Origin: an uncultured Clostridia bacterium
GTDB lineage: Bacteria > Bacillota > Clostridia > TANB77 > CAG-508
Assembly (NCBI GenBank): GCA_947629765.1
Contig: CANREW010000012.1
Coordinates: 1 to 37,153, forward strand
Direction of reading: 5' to 3'
Length of the DNA stretch: 37,153 nt
Positions 1-9,681 of this stretch are shown here, piece by piece (positions within the stretch are counted from its first letter, which is position 1; every line of letters starts with the position of its first letter). The notes beneath the pieces are model-generated. The model worked only from the letters and a program-made list of their open reading frames with translations, made no database searches and had not been told where the DNA came from. Position numbers and translations under genes: made by a program.

Positions 1-51
1 TCTATTATTTTATTTTTCTATATCTTTTATTGTTTGCTAAATTCTAATTGC

Positions 52-108
52 TCAACAATCTGGTGTGTGTGTGTGTAGAGCCTCTAAGTTTCTAGCGTTT
101 GCTATCAT
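52..108 (-). CDS. putative 18-residue leader-like peptide
   Basis: A very short reading frame (MIANARNLEALHTHTPDC, then TGA). It starts at an ATG placed 7 bases after a good AAAGGAG ribosome binding site and sits downstream of a near-consensus promoter. A CA dinucleotide run encodes the HTHT segment. One extra CA unit would lengthen the product to 27 residues. It could be a leader peptide for a gene beyond the left edge, a phase-variable small protein, or chance. No family is recognised. The promoter and ribosome binding site are the only real support. Confidence 0.3.
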   Translation of the reverse strand: MIANARNLEALHTHTPDC

Positions 109-159
109 TCGTTTTCTCCTTTGTTTTTTATTTTTTGTTTTAACTTGAAAGTTAAGTTT

Positions 160-188
160 ATTTTACATCATATTTTTACTTCGGTCAA
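160..188 (-). promoter_or_regulatory. sigma-A-type promoter reading left out of the window
   Basis: On the minus strand, TTGACC (188-183) and TAAAAT (165-160) are separated by exactly 17 bases. The early transcript would contain a small hairpin (TTAACTT/AAGTTAA, around 140-155). It then reaches the AAAGGAG site of the tiny reading frame at 108. Confidence 0.6.
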
Positions 189-232
189 CTGAAATTATTA
201 ATTTGTAATATAAATGTAATATTTATAGTCAC

Positions 233-289
233 TATTCACAGCCATTAAAATCTAAAGTAGTCAAACGCAGGAGTTTTATATTTATTATA
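233..289. repeat. dispersed inverted repeat, left copy
   Basis: About 50 bases here, from ATTCACAGCCATTAAAATC to GTTTTATATTT, recur in inverted orientation at 26790-26839 with only a few differences (for example GTAGTC against GTAGCC, and GGAG against GGGG). The copy abuts the pcrA stop codon at 291. The sequence is not coding. At the other locus it forms one arm of a larger palindromic element, so this looks like a partial or decayed copy. The rest of 109-290 holds the promoter above and no other recognised feature. Confidence 0.75.
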
Positions 290-290
290 G

Positions 291-2564
291 CTAATCTATC
301 ACTTCAAGTGCTGCATATTTTGCCATCAAGCGTTTATGACCTGCTTTATCGAAATTTATATCTATTTTATAGTCCTCGCCTTCTTCTTCAATATAGTTTA
401 TGGTACCTTCTCCAAACTTTTTATGATAAACTCTTGCACCTTCTTTATATTTTGATATATCAAAATCGTTTTGTTTTTTATTTAACCCATTTAAGAAACT
501 CTCTGGTGTCCTAAATGTAAATGCAGGTGTTTCAATCTTTGTATTATTGAACCTTGAGCTTTCTCTATATGTTTTAACATGGTTTCCATAGCTCCAACCA
601 TATCCATCTTCTTCGAAATTATCTCTGCTATCTGTTGACAATAAGCTTTCTTCGCTTAAATATTCTTCTGGTATTTCTTTTAAGAATCTAGATATTGCGT
701 TGTATGATGTAGAACCAAATATTGTTCTAGTTTTTGCACATGTCATAAATAGATGCTCTTTTGCTCTTGTTATTCCAACATAACACAATCTTCTTTCTTC
801 TTCTATTCCATTTGGTTCATCAATAGACCTACTTCCTGGGAATATTCCTTCTTCTAGTCCTACTAAAAATACTACTGGAAATTCTAGTCCTTTTGCACTA
901 TGCAAAGTCATCAATGTCAATTGGTCTTTTGGTTCTTCTAGTTCATCTATATCGCTTGTAAGCGAAATATTTTCTAGGAAACTTCCTAAATCATTTTCCG
1001 CTTCCTCATCAAACTCCATAGTCTCTGTCAAAAGTTCTTCTAAGTTTTCTATCCTATTTTTTGCCTCTTCCGTCTTTTCTGCTTCTAATGCTTTTATATA
1101 TCCAGTATTTTTCAAAACTGCTTCGGTTAATTCTGATACCGTCATTTCACTTGATTTGTTGACTAATTCGTCTATAACTTCTACAAATTCCCTAGTGTTT
1201 GCATATACCCTATTTAGTCCATATCTATCTGCATTTTTGATGATTTCGTACATTGATTTTTCTTCTTGATCTGCTATTTCTGTGATTTTTTCTAAACTTG
1301 TATTTCCTACTCCTCTTTTTGGTTCATTTATTATTCTTCTTAAACTCAAATTATCTTTTGTATTGTATATCAATCTCAAATATGCTATTGCGTCTTTTAT
1401 TTCTTTTCTTTCATAGAATTTTAATCCACCAATAATTTTATATGGTATATCTGCTCTGTTTAAAACATTTTCAAATACACGAGATTGTGTATTCATTCTA
1501 TATAGAATTGCAAAATCTGAATATTTATAGTACTCCTCACGTCTTAAATGTTCTACTTGTTCTACAACATATCTTGCTTCTTCATATTCATTGTCTGTTA
1601 GATATGCTGTAACCATTTGACCTTCGTCGTTTTCTGTCCATAGTTTTTTCTCATACTTTACTTCATTATTCTTTATAACAGAGTTTGCAACATTTAATAT
1701 ATTTTTTGTGCAACGATAATTTTGCTCTAATTTTATTATTTTAGTTCCTGGAAAGTCATTTTCAAAGTTTAATATATTTTTTATATCTGCTCCTCTAAAC
1801 GAATATATTCCTTGGTCGTTATCTCCAACTACTGTTATATTACCATTTCTAGCAGATAAAAGTGTTACTAATGTAAATTGTGATTTGTTTGTATCTTGAT
1901 ATTCATCAACTAATATATATTTAAATTTTTCAGAATAATATTCAAGTACGTCAGGCTCTTGCATAAGTAGTTTTATACAGAAATTTATTATATCGTCAAA
2001 ATCTAAAGCGTTATTTTCTTTCAATTTTTTTTGATATAGAGAGTAGACACTAGAAATAATTTCTTTTCTGATTTCGTTATTTGTTCTTTTGGCGTAGTCC
2101 TCAGGTTCTAACATATCATTTTTAGCATTGCTTATTTCATACATAATGCTTTTATCCGTAAACATTTTGTCATCTATTTTTAGTTCTTTCATACATTCTT
2201 TTATTATTGATTTTTGGTCTGTTGTATCAAATATAGCAAATGATGAAGTAAATCCTAATCTATCTATATATCTTCTTAAAATTCTAACACATACCCAGTG
2301 AAATGTTCCAACCCACATATCATTTGAAATATCACCTAATAGTTTTTGGATTCTATCTTTCATTTCATTTGCTGCTTTGTTTGTAAAGGTTATTGCAAGT
2401 ATATTCCAAGGGTTAACTCCTTTTTCTTCTATCAAATATGCAACTTTATGTGTTAATACTTTTGTTTTTCCGCTTCCTGCTCCTGCGATTACAAGGCAAG
2501 GTCCTTCTGTTGCTAAAACTGCTTCTTTTTGTTTATCATTTAGTCCTTCAAGTATATCTACCAT
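291..2564 (-). CDS. pcrA: ATP-dependent DNA helicase PcrA/UvrD
   Basis: Superfamily 1A 3'-5' DNA helicase acting in nucleotide excision repair, removal of RecA filaments and replication-transcription conflicts. At 757 residues it has the usual family length. Visible motifs are the Walker A AGAGSGKTK (about residues 28-36), motif Ia ITFTNKAANEMK, the Walker B ILVDEYQDTN (about 215-225), GDNDQGIYSFRGAD, QNYRC, LMTLHSAKGLEFPVVFLVG and YVGITRAKE. The C-terminal region ends in a Tudor-like segment with GARVYHKKFGEGTI. The start follows AAAGGGAG at good spacing. It lies 59 bases after the phosphorylase gene and is probably cotranscribed with it. It contains no in-frame CGG in 757 codons, although five out-of-frame CGG triplets are present. 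Confidence 0.96.
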   Translation of the reverse strand: MVDILEGLNDKQKEAVLATEGPCLVIAGAGSGKTKVLTHKVAYLIEEKGVNPWNILAITFTNKAANEMKDRIQKLLGDISNDMWVGTFHWVCVRILRRYIDRLGFTSSFAIFDTTDQKSIIKECMKELKIDDKMFTDKSIMYEISNAKNDMLEPEDYAKRTNNEIRKEIISSVYSLYQKKLKENNALDFDDIINFCIKLLMQEPDVLEYYSEKFKYILVDEYQDTNKSQFTLVTLLSARNGNITVVGDNDQGIYSFRGADIKNILNFENDFPGTKIIKLEQNYRCTKNILNVANSVIKNNEVKYEKKLWTENDEGQMVTAYLTDNEYEEARYVVEQVEHLRREEYYKYSDFAILYRMNTQSRVFENVLNRADIPYKIIGGLKFYERKEIKDAIAYLRLIYNTKDNLSLRRIINEPKRGVGNTSLEKITEIADQEEKSMYEIIKNADRYGLNRVYANTREFVEVIDELVNKSSEMTVSELTEAVLKNTGYIKALEAEKTEEAKNRIENLEELLTETMEFDEEAENDLGSFLENISLTSDIDELEEPKDQLTLMTLHSAKGLEFPVVFLVGLEEGIFPGSRSIDEPNGIEEERRLCYVGITRAKEHLFMTCAKTRTIFGSTSYNAISRFLKEIPEEYLSEESLLSTDSRDNFEEDGYGWSYGNHVKTYRESSRFNNTKIETPAFTFRTPESFLNGLNKKQNDFDISKYKEGARVYHKKFGEGTINYIEEEGEDYKIDINFDKAGHKRLMAKYAALEVID

Positions 2565-2623
2565 TGTTATATTTCTCCCTTTCGTATTTATATTTTGCAG
2601 TCTAATTTAGTTAAATTTATACG

Positions 2624-3913
2624 TTATATTATATTTAATATATGTTTATATTCCTCAGGTTTTTCTAAATCTATCATATATGCATTTAATATTTTTTGCT
2701 TTGTTTCTTCTATATCTTCTTTATTTGAATGTATATATGCAAGTACTTCTCCTTTTTCTACTTTGTCTCCTATCTTCTTTTCAAGTATTATTCCTGATGT
2801 ATGATCTATTTCATCTTCTTTTTTCTGTCTTCCTGCACCAAGCATTAAAGATGCCTTCCCTATTTCTTCTGCTTGAAGCTCTTCTACATATCCTTCTGTT
2901 TCAGCTTTTACTGGTACAATATATTTTGCTTTTTGAATATTACTTAAATATTCTACTTCTCCATATTGTTTTTCTACTAACTGAGTAAATTTTTCGTATG
3001 CTGCTCCACTTTGTATTTTTTCAAGTATTTTTTCTTTGTTTTCTTCTAAATTGTCACCTTGACCTGCAAGTTTTATAATATATGATGCGATAGTTAATAC
3101 AACTTGTTTTACATCTTCTTCCATTTTACCTTTTAAAGCATGGGCTGCCTCTTCTATTTCTAAAGAATTTCCAACTGCTTTTCCAATAGGTTGATCCATA
3201 TTTGTTACAACGCATATTGTTTCTATTCCTGCAAGCTCTCCGATTTTTTTCATAAGAGTACTTAGTTCTTCTGCCTCTTCTTGGCTTTTCATAAATGCTC
3301 CGTTTCCACATGTTACTTCTAGTACAAGTTTATTTGCTCCTGCTGCTATTTTTTTGCTCATTATACTTGATGCTATAAGTGGAATGCTATCTGTGCAAGC
3401 TATTGTATCTCTTAGAGCATATATTTTTTTATCGGCAGGTGCTAGGTCCTTTGTTTGTCCAATTAAGCTTATTCCTATTTCTTTTATATTGTTTTTAAAT
3501 TCTTCTAAACTTATATCTGTTCTATATCCCGGGATTGATTCTAACTTATCTATTGTTCCTCCTGTTATTCCAAGTCCTCTTCCTGACATTTTTGCAACTG
3601 GAATACCAAATGAGGCAATGATTGGCATTACTATTAATGTTATTTTATCTCCTACTCCTCCACTTGAATGTTTATCTATTATAGTTTTGGAAATATCACT
3701 TAAATCTAATGTTTCTCCTGAATTTGCCATAGCTATTGTTAAGTCTTTTATTTCCTCATAATCCATTCCATTTATATATATTGCCATAACCATTGCTGCT
3801 GCTTGATAGTCTGTTATTTCTCCTTTTGTATAACCATTTATAAAATATTCTATTTCTTCTTTGCTAAGTTTCTTGTTATCTCTTTTTTTGCTAATTATTT
3901 CGATAATATTCAT
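2624..3913 (-). CDS. pdp: pyrimidine-nucleoside phosphorylase
   Basis: Cytoplasmic salvage enzyme that splits thymidine, deoxyuridine or uridine with phosphate to give the free base and (deoxy)ribose 1-phosphate. It is 429 residues, a normal length. The family signature is clear: KHSSGGVGDKITLI (phosphate binding), SGRGLGITGGTIDKLE, and a C-terminal barrel-sandwich-like domain with the usual GKASLMLGAGRQKKED stretch. The start follows TTGGAGGT closely. It is the first gene of a likely two-gene unit with pcrA. A cytidine deaminase of the same salvage pathway lies about 2.3 kb away in another unit. Whether it acts on both uridine and thymidine (Pdp) or only thymidine (DeoA) cannot be settled by eye. 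Firmicutes usually carry Pdp. Confidence 0.92.
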   Translation of the reverse strand: MNIIEIISKKRDNKKLSKEEIEYFINGYTKGEITDYQAAAMVMAIYINGMDYEEIKDLTIAMANSGETLDLSDISKTIIDKHSSGGVGDKITLIVMPIIASFGIPVAKMSGRGLGITGGTIDKLESIPGYRTDISLEEFKNNIKEIGISLIGQTKDLAPADKKIYALRDTIACTDSIPLIASSIMSKKIAAGANKLVLEVTCGNGAFMKSQEEAEELSTLMKKIGELAGIETICVVTNMDQPIGKAVGNSLEIEEAAHALKGKMEEDVKQVVLTIASYIIKLAGQGDNLEENKEKILEKIQSGAAYEKFTQLVEKQYGEVEYLSNIQKAKYIVPVKAETEGYVEELQAEEIGKASLMLGAGRQKKEDEIDHTSGIILEKKIGDKVEKGEVLAYIHSNKEDIEETKQKILNAYMIDLEKPEEYKHILNII

Positions 3914-3982
3914 ATCTTACCTCCAATATGTTGTAATTATATACTACTATTTTTTAAAATAAAAGCGAACAAAACAAATTTT

Positions 3983-4011
3983 TTGACTTTATTTTTAAAG
4001 CGTGCTATAAT
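3983..4011 (+). promoter_or_regulatory. promoter of the plus-strand unknown gene
   Basis: TTGACT and TATAAT with a 17-base spacer, about 65 bases before the start codon at 4076. It lies back to back with the upstream region of the phosphorylase gene. Confidence 0.75.
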
Positions 4012-4075
4012 TAAATATATTAGTTTATAATTAATAAATATAATTTGAAATAAGCAAGGAAGGATGAATTTTATT

Positions 4076-5365
4076 ATGGATAAAAGTTTATATGAATTAA
4101 TGAAAGAAATTTATGAGCAAAAAAAGACTGAATTTAGCAAGGATATTAAACTTATTGGTACTCTTACTTCTGAAGAAACCTCTCCTAATGGCAAAGTTTT
4201 AGTTACAAATGATGTATTTTTAATAATTGATGAAATGCCTGATGGAACTACCTCTCAAAGGTTTGTTATTACTGGACTTGATAAAGATGGTAAGATTTAT
4301 CCTGCACAAGAAATTGCACAAGATGATATAAGTTTCCTTGCACAGTTCCAAAATATGAATAAAGTAGAAGTTGTTTCATTAAATGAATTTGATAAGCAGT
4401 TAGAAAAAGTAGCTAAAAAACTTGGAATTAGCAAAGAAGAAGTTCGCTCTATGTCTGAAATTGATTTAGATAAAGCACTAGACGATAAAGGATTATCTAA
4501 AGATGATTTAGATAAAGACGAAAATGAAGGTCAAGAAGCTAATCAAGATGAAAAGGTTCCTGATCCAGAAGTCTTAAATAATATTGATGCAAAGCAAGAA
4601 ATTAAAACAAACATTAAGGTTGATGATAAATATACTTTGGCAGATATTTTAGGTGTCCCTGCTGGTTCAAAATTACTTGTTGTTTACCCTACTAATATTC
4701 CAGACAGATCTAAATTGCCATACACAACTAGCCTTATTTGTATGATTCAAAACCCTGATGGTTCTATTGAATATTCTGATGCATTAACACAAGTTGGTGG
4801 AAAGGATTCAGATAAAAATGTATACGAGGTTAATAGAGATGGTTCTAGAGTAGAAGAAAAATCTGTAAAATCTTCATTTGCTATAAAATCTAATATTGTA
4901 AAAAATGGTATTATAACTGCAAGAATTGGTTCTATGGGATATATTGAAGTTGGCTTTGGATATATAGATAGAACTTCTAATAAGGATGTTGTTTCTGAAA
5001 GATTAGAAGATCAGCATACTCGTTATACAACTTACGAGGTTCGCAAAGAATTTTCTCCAAGAGAGGGTGTTGATAATATTACTGATAAAATGGATGAAAT
5101 AAAAGAACATCCAGAGATAAGTGAAGATGGAGTAACTTTAGCTGAGGCTGATGGAAATTTAGCAACTGGACATGAAGAAATTCTTGACCAAATTAAAGCT
5201 TATAATCCTGATATAGCAGATGTATTTACAAATGATGAAATCATGGATCGTTATCATTCAATGTGTGAAAAGAATCCTGAATCTAGTAAGGAAGATTTAA
5301 TAAGATATACCCAAGAAGATTTGTCAGAGGATGCTGAGCATATGAAAGGTCCTATGGAGCATTAA
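4076..5365 (+). CDS. acidic cytoplasmic protein of unknown function
   Basis: A 429-residue hypothetical protein and the only confident plus-strand gene here. I recognise no family. There is no signal peptide or membrane segment. The N-terminal ~110 residues look like a small mixed alpha/beta domain. Residues ~125-175 are a very acidic, lysine-rich helical linker (KKLGISKEEVRSMSEIDLDK and onward). A second globular region with many beta-type stretches follows (LLVVYPTNIPDRSKLPYTTS, IITARIGSMGYIEVGFGYID), and the tail is charged and acidic. An ATG at 4064 directly touches the AAGGAAGG ribosome binding site (4056-4063), so the ATG at 4076, 12 bases downstream, is the likelier start. It has its own promoter and terminator, so it is a single-gene unit. 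It contains no CGG codon. Confidence 0.85.
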   Translation: MDKSLYELMKEIYEQKKTEFSKDIKLIGTLTSEETSPNGKVLVTNDVFLIIDEMPDGTTSQRFVITGLDKDGKIYPAQEIAQDDISFLAQFQNMNKVEVVSLNEFDKQLEKVAKKLGISKEEVRSMSEIDLDKALDDKGLSKDDLDKDENEGQEANQDEKVPDPEVLNNIDAKQEIKTNIKVDDKYTLADILGVPAGSKLLVVYPTNIPDRSKLPYTTSLICMIQNPDGSIEYSDALTQVGGKDSDKNVYEVNRDGSRVEEKSVKSSFAIKSNIVKNGIITARIGSMGYIEVGFGYIDRTSNKDVVSERLEDQHTRYTTYEVRKEFSPREGVDNITDKMDEIKEHPEISEDGVTLAEADGNLATGHEEILDQIKAYNPDIADVFTNDEIMDRYHSMCEKNPESSKEDLIRYTQEDLSEDAEHMKGPMEH

Positions 5366-5411
5366 TTGTTAAATTTATAGAGATGGTGTCCTATAATAGA
5401 AACCCGAAAGC

Positions 5412-5441
5412 AAAATTCCAGTGAAAAATCACTGGAATTTT
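5412..5441. terminator. bidirectional rho-independent terminator
   Basis: A 12-base-pair perfect stem (AAAATTCCAGTG / CACTGGAATTTT) with a 6-base loop and T-runs on both strands. It lies between the convergent unknown gene (stop 5365) and the ZIP gene (stop 5459), so it can serve both. Confidence 0.88.
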
Positions 5442-5458
5442 TGTGTATAAAATTTTTC

Positions 5459-6198
5459 TTATATCCTTACTGCAATGATTCCTAGTAAAAATCCTATTAT
5501 ATTTCCTAATGCTGACATTCTTCCTTTATATAAATCATTTGCTTCTGGAATTAGCTCCCCTGTTACAATGTATAGCATTGCCCCTGCTGCAAATGCTAAA
5601 CATAATGATATTACGGTTGACGAAACTGAGCCTATCAAACTTCCAAAAAATGCGCCAACGCCAGTTGTTACACCTGATAATATAACGTATAGTATTACTT
5701 TAAATGAGCTTATTCCTCCATTTTTCATTGGTACTGCCATTGATATTCCCTCTGGTATATCATGTATTGCTATTGCTATTGCAAGTGAATATCCGAAGTT
5801 TCATTGATGCTTCAAATCCTGCACCTATGCTTAATCCTTCTGGCAAATTATGAAGTGCAAGTCCTATAGCAACTGCAATGCCTGTTTTTAGTAAATTATT
5901 TTTTTGATATTTATTTTTCTTAGTCTGTATCTTGTTTTGTACCACTATATCACAGATTATCATAACTATTATCCCAAATACTATTCCTGTTATTGTACTT
6001 GCAAAATCTGATACAGAAATTGCCTCTGGAATTAAGTCAAAGCATACAATTGCCATCATTAAGCCTGAGGCAAATGATAAAACAAAACTAAGCAATTTAT
6101 TTGAAGTATTGTTAAATTTTACTCCTATTATTCCACCGAATTGTAGTTCCAAACGTTCCAAAAAATAGCCCTAATAAAGTGTTTTTCAGTATAGTCAA
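5459..6198 (-). CDS. ZIP-family divalent metal transporter, joined by two +1 shifts at CGG
   Basis: Inner-membrane ZIP (ZupT-like) transporter, probably for zinc, iron or manganese uptake. In the plain reading it falls into three frames. Skipping one C at each of two in-frame CGG triplets (6138 and 5795) restores one continuous 245-residue protein with about eight membrane helices. The joined sequence carries the family's two metal-site motifs, HNLPEGLSIGAGF and the following HDIPEGISMAVP, on opposite sides of the second shift point. The likely start is the TTG at 6198, placed after GAGGTG. Starting at the internal ATG at 6161 would lose the first membrane helix. At both shift points glycine (GGT, GGA) fits within or beside membrane helices better than arginine. 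It follows cdd and may be read from the prfA promoter. Confidence 0.88.
5793..5795 (-). other. CGG +1 frameshift site, ZIP transporter site 2
   Basis: Minus-strand context AAA CTT CGG ATA TTC. Unshifted reading gives an unrelated tail and stops about 12 codons later. Skipping the C gives KLGYSLAIAIAIHDIPEGIS, which matches the ZIP family exactly where it should. The four bases are CGGA and the residue restored is glycine 135. Confidence 0.88.
6136..6138 (-). other. CGG +1 frameshift site, ZIP transporter site 1
   Basis: Context ACT ACA ATT CGG TGG AAT. Skipping the C gives GTFGTTIGGIIGVKF, the normal first helix of the family, and joins it to the main reading frame. The four bases are CGGT and the restored residue is glycine 21, preceded by 20 codons from the TTG start. 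Confidence 0.83.
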
Positions 6199-6258
6199 AA
6201 TTATACACCTCATTTAAATTTATGCACTTTTATTTTGTTTTATGCAGTTGCCATTTAA

Positions 6259-6672
6259 TTATTTGTTTAGCATAAAATTATCTGGTAATAAATCTTCTAA
6301 AGTTTTCTTAACTATTTTTCCATCTCCATAATACATACAAACTATAAAGTTTTTCTTGCAAAATTCTGTCATAAATTGCCTACAGTATCCACAAGGAGTT
6401 GTATATATTAGTTCATCTTTTCCACCTACAACAAGTATTGCTTCAAATTCCTTTTCTCCTTCTGATACAGCCTTTGTGAATGCAACTCTTTCTGCACAGA
6501 TAGACATTATTCCTCCATTTTCTATATTGCATCCTGAATAAATTTTTCCAGTCTTTGTAAGTAAAGCAGCTCCTACTTTAAAGTTTGAGTATGGTGTATA
6601 TGCATTTTTTCTTACAGCTTTTGCTGTTTCTATTAATTTGTCTAAGTTTTCGTTTAATAATTCATTCTCCAT
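6259..6672 (-). CDS. cdd: cytidine deaminase
   Basis: Zinc enzyme that converts cytidine and deoxycytidine to uridine and deoxyuridine in pyrimidine salvage. It is 137 residues, the usual homotetrameric size. Visible features are the substrate loop YTPYSNFKVGAAL (about residues 21-33), the catalytic CAERVAF with its zinc cysteine and proton-shuttle glutamate (about 57-63), and the second zinc pair in PCGYCRQ (about 93-99). It begins 3 bases after the prfA stop codon, so the two are translated from one message. Such prfA-linked salvage genes are common in Clostridia. Confidence 0.95.
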   Translation of the reverse strand: MENELLNENLDKLIETAKAVRKNAYTPYSNFKVGAALLTKTGKIYSGCNIENGGIMSICAERVAFTKAVSEGEKEFEAILVVGGKDELIYTTPCGYCRQFMTEFCKKNFIVCMYYGDGKIVKKTLEDLLPDNFMLNK

Positions 6673-6675
6673 ATT

Positions 6676-7734
6676 TTATTCGTCTCCTTTTAGTTTCTCT
6701 GCTCTATCTGCTGTAATTAGTGCATCTATCATTTCATCTAAGTCTCCATTTAAAAAGTTTTCCATTTGATATATGCTTAAGCCAATTCTATGATCTGTTA
6801 TTCTTCCTTGTGGATAGTTGTAAGTTCTAATTTTTTCACTTCTATCTCCTGTTCCAACTTGACTTTTTCTTTCATTTGCAAGTTTTTCATCTTGTTTTTG
6901 TTTTTCCATTTCATATAATCTTGATTTTAATAATCTCATTGCATACTCTCTGTTTTGTACTTGTGATCTTTCTGTTTGACATTCTGCAACTATTCCAGTT
7001 GGCTCGTGAATTAATCTAACTGCTGATGATGTTTTATTTACATGTTGTCCTCCTGCTCCTGATGCTCGATATACTTCCATTTTTATATCAGCTGGATTTA
7101 TTTCTATTTCTACATCTTCTACAACTGGTAATATTGCTACTGTTGCAGCTGATGTATGTATTCTTCCACTGCTCTCTGTATCTGGAACTCTTTGAACTCT
7201 ATGTGCTCCACTTTCAAATTTTAGTCTACTATATACTCCTTTTCCTGTAATCATAAAGGTTATTTCTTTATATCCACCAAGTTCTGTTTCATTTTCATTT
7301 AATACATCTAGTTTCCAGTGTTTCTTTTCTGCATACATAGAATACATTCTAAATAAAGTTCCTGCAAATAATGCTGCCTCTTCTCCTCCTGCTCCTGCTC
7401 TTATTTCACATATTATATTTTTATCGTCGTCCGGATCTTTTGGTATTAAAAGTATTTTCAATTCTTCTTCTATTCTAGGCAAACTTTCTCTTGCTTCATC
7501 TATTTCCATTTGTGCTAATTCTTTAAGTTCAGGGTCTTTTAGTAATTCTTCGTTTTCTTCTATTGTTTTTTCTGCTTTTTTATATTCCCTATATTTTTCT
7601 ACTATTGGAGTAAGTTCTGAGTGTTCCTTCATAAGTTTTTGCCAAGAGCTTGTTTTTGCAATCTCTTCTGGGTCGCTTATCTTTTCTGTTAACTCGTCAT
7701 ACCTTTTTTCTACATCTTCTAATCTTTGGAACAT
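6676..7734 (-). CDS. prfA: peptide chain release factor 1
   Basis: Class I release factor that reads UAA and UAG stops and triggers peptide release. It is 352 residues, normal for the family. The decoding tripeptide appears as PDT in [14 protein letters not shown] (about residues 180-193; type 1 factors have P-x-T). The catalytic GGQ lies in [16 protein letters not shown] (about 225-240). The start follows AAAGGGGA. It heads a unit with cdd and possibly the ZIP gene, driven by the promoter at 7774-7802. No in-frame CGG is present. RF1-type decoding is not obviously linked to the CGG anomaly because no stop codon lies at the shift sites. Confidence 0.97.
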   Translation of the reverse strand: MFQRLEDVEKRYDELTEKISDPEEIAKTSSWQKLMKEHSELTPIVEKYREYKKAEKTIEENEELLKDPELKELAQMEIDEARESLPRIEEELKILLIPKDPDDDKNIICEIRAGAGGEEAALFAGTLFRMYSMYAEKKHWKLDVLNENETELGGYKEITFMITGKGVYSRLKFESGAHRVQRVPDTESSGRIHTSAATVAILPVVEDVEIEINPADIKMEVYRASGAGGQHVNKTSSAVRLIHEPTGIVAECQTERSQVQNREYAMRLLKSRLYEMEKQKQDEKLANERKSQVGTGDRSEKIRTYNYPQGRITDHRIGLSIYQMENFLNGDLDEMIDALITADRAEKLKGDE

Positions 7735-7773
7735 TATATTTCCCCTTTCTTCACTATTAAACTTGCCTTTGGT

Positions 7774-7802
7774 ATTATATAATCTTTTTTGGCGATTGTC
7801 AA
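7774..7802 (-). promoter_or_regulatory. promoter of prfA-cdd
   Basis: Consensus TTGACA (7802-7797) and TATAAT (7779-7774) with a 17-base spacer on the minus strand. The -35 box overlaps the stop codon of the preceding ATPase gene, so the two units are packed tightly. Confidence 0.85.
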
Positions 7803-9667
7803 TTAGTTAGAACTATCTTGTTATATTGTATTTGTTTATTTTCTAAAGTTTCACATTCTCTATTTGTACAAGTTAATATAATTATTTGCCTATCTCCATA
7901 ATTTTTGTTTAAAAATTCTAGAACATTTTCTAATCTCTTTTGGTCAAAATATGCAAAAGTTTCATCTAAAATTATTGGCATATTTTCTTTTACTAGTTCA
8001 TTTATGCTTGATATTCTAAGAGATAAATATAGTTCATCAACAGTTCCCACACTTAAAACGTCTGCTGATACATAATTTCCATTTTCAGTTTCAACCATTA
8101 ATCCGTTTTCTTCATTTACTTTAACTGATTTATATTTTCCATTAGATATATTTTTTATAGCATCTGATAAATCTAAAGTAAATTTTGGCGTTACTTTTTC
8201 TCTCATTTCCAAGTAAGCATCTTCTAATGCTTCTTTTGCAATTTCGATAGATTCATTATATTCTACTAGATTTTGATATTCTTCTTTAAGGCTTTCTAGC
8301 TCTTCTTCAATCTTTGTAAGATTTTCTAACTTTTTTATTCCTTCATTTTGTCTCATTTCTAATTTCGTTAATTCTAGTTTTAAGTCATTTATTAAATTTT
8401 GTTCTTCAATTATATTTCTATTTTCTAATTTGTTATTTAATATATTTTCTACATTTTGTAATTTCGAAAATCTATTTTTTAAATTAGATTTTTGTAGTTC
8501 AGTATTTGTTTTTATTTCATCTTTTCTACTTTGTATTACTTTTTCTTTTTCTTTAATCTCATTTTCTAATAATTCTATCTTTGTTTTTATTTGTTCTATT
8601 TCTTTTTCTTTTTGTTCATTTGCTTTTTTTATAGCTTTATTTTTGTTTAGGTTTATTGTTAAACCTATTACAGCTATGACTATTGCAATTCCTGCTAAAG
8701 ATAAAGCTACAATTTTTTGATTTATAAAGTATAATATAAGTCCAATTATAAGTAATATTATTGATATTATATATACACTTTTTGAACTTTTTTTACCTTT
8801 TTCTAATTTTATTTGATTTAGATTTTCTTCTAAATTTTCCTTTTGCATTTTAATTTCATCTTGTGCTGTTTTGTTTATATTTATTTTTTCTTCTTCTATT
8901 TTTTCGTTATCTTGTACTTTTTGCAATTCTTGAAGAATTTCTAATTCCTTCTCCGCTTCACTAATTTTTTCTAATAGTGAATTTTTTTCATCTTCTATTT
9001 CATATTGAAGTGGTTCTATTTCTTCTAGCTCTTCTTTATCTCTTGTTAATTCCTCTATTTTTCTGCTAACTAAATATAACGGTTTTGTAGGACTCTTTAA
9101 AGTTCCTATCTCGTCTGTTTGTCTTTTATTTAATTTTGATAAAACTGTTTTATATGAAATATCATCTTCTCCTGTTAGCATAATATTTGATGCTTTTTGT
9201 ATCAAAGTGTTTTGTTTCTTTTCATCAAGTTTTACTTCTTGCTGTGCTATCACTTGTGACATATTAAATAGTTCTTCGTCAACCTTGGTTTGTTCCGAAA
9301 AATATTGATTTCCGTAAGTCTTATCAATCGTATAATCTTTACTTATATCATTTCCGTCTTTGTCAAAAACTTGTGGATTCTTTTTATTGAAATTCCTATA
9401 CACTTCATATTCTTCGTTATTATCAAGAACATAGTCTATTTTTCCTGAAAATTCTCCTTCTTTCCAAGGCGTATATTTATCATAGTCACTAATTTTTTGT
9501 CCATTTTTATTTTTGCTTATTCCATAAAATATGCTAGTTATAAATTTAAGGAGAGTAGATTTTCCACTTTCATTTTCTCCATATATAACATTTATACCAT
9601 CTTCTAGTTTTATTTCTTTATCATTTAATTTTCCAAAATTATTTATTTTAATTTCTTTAATTTGCAT
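7799..9667 (-). CDS. YhaN/SbcC-like SMC-type ATPase with central membrane hairpin
   Basis: A 622-residue ABC/SMC-type ATPase, likely partner of the SbcD-like nuclease encoded just upstream. Features in order are the N-terminal ATPase half with Walker [11 protein letters not shown] (about residues 31-40), a long coiled coil, two hydrophobic membrane-spanning stretches near residues 300-345 ([18 protein letters not shown], then [14 protein letters not shown]), and a second coiled coil. The C-terminal half has the signature-like [13 protein letters not shown] and Walker [14 protein letters not shown]. The membrane hairpin replacing the SbcC zinc hook is typical of the YhaN branch. It starts 14 bases after the nuclease stop codon. 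The pair probably processes DNA ends or DNA bound near the membrane. Not every residue was checked, and the precise substrate is unknown. Confidence 0.88.
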   Translation of the reverse strand: MQIKEIKINNFGKLNDKEIKLEDGINVIYGENESGKSTLLKFITSIFYGISKNKNGQKISDYDKYTPWKEGEFSGKIDYVLDNNEEYEVYRNFNKKNPQVFDKDGNDISKDYTIDKTYGNQYFSEQTKVDEELFNMSQVIAQQEVKLDEKKQNTLIQKASNIMLTGEDDISYKTVLSKLNKRQTDEIGTLKSPTKPLYLVSRKIEELTRDKEELEEIEPLQYEIEDEKNSLLEKISEAEKELEILQELQKVQDNEKIEEEKININKTAQDEIKMQKENLEENLNQIKLEKGKKSSKSVYIISIILLIIGLILYFINQKIVALSLAGIAIVIAVIGLTINLNKNKAIKKANEQKEKEIEQIKTKIELLENEIKEKEKVIQSRKDEIKTNTELQKSNLKNRFSKLQNVENILNNKLENRNIIEEQNLINDLKLELTKLEMRQNEGIKKLENLTKIEEELESLKEEYQNLVEYNESIEIAKEALEDAYLEMREKVTPKFTLDLSDAIKNISNGKYKSVKVNEENGLMVETENGNYVSADVLSVGTVDELYLSLRISSINELVKENMPIILDETFAYFDQKRLENVLEFLNKNYGDRQIIILTCTNRECETLENKQIQYNKIVLTN

Positions 9668-9681
9668 TAAAACTTTCCTTT

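Noticed and set aside
4064..4075. Upstream ATG at 4064 as start of the plus-strand unknown gene
   Set aside because: It is in contact with the AAGGAAGG ribosome binding site, leaving no spacing; 4076 is better placed.
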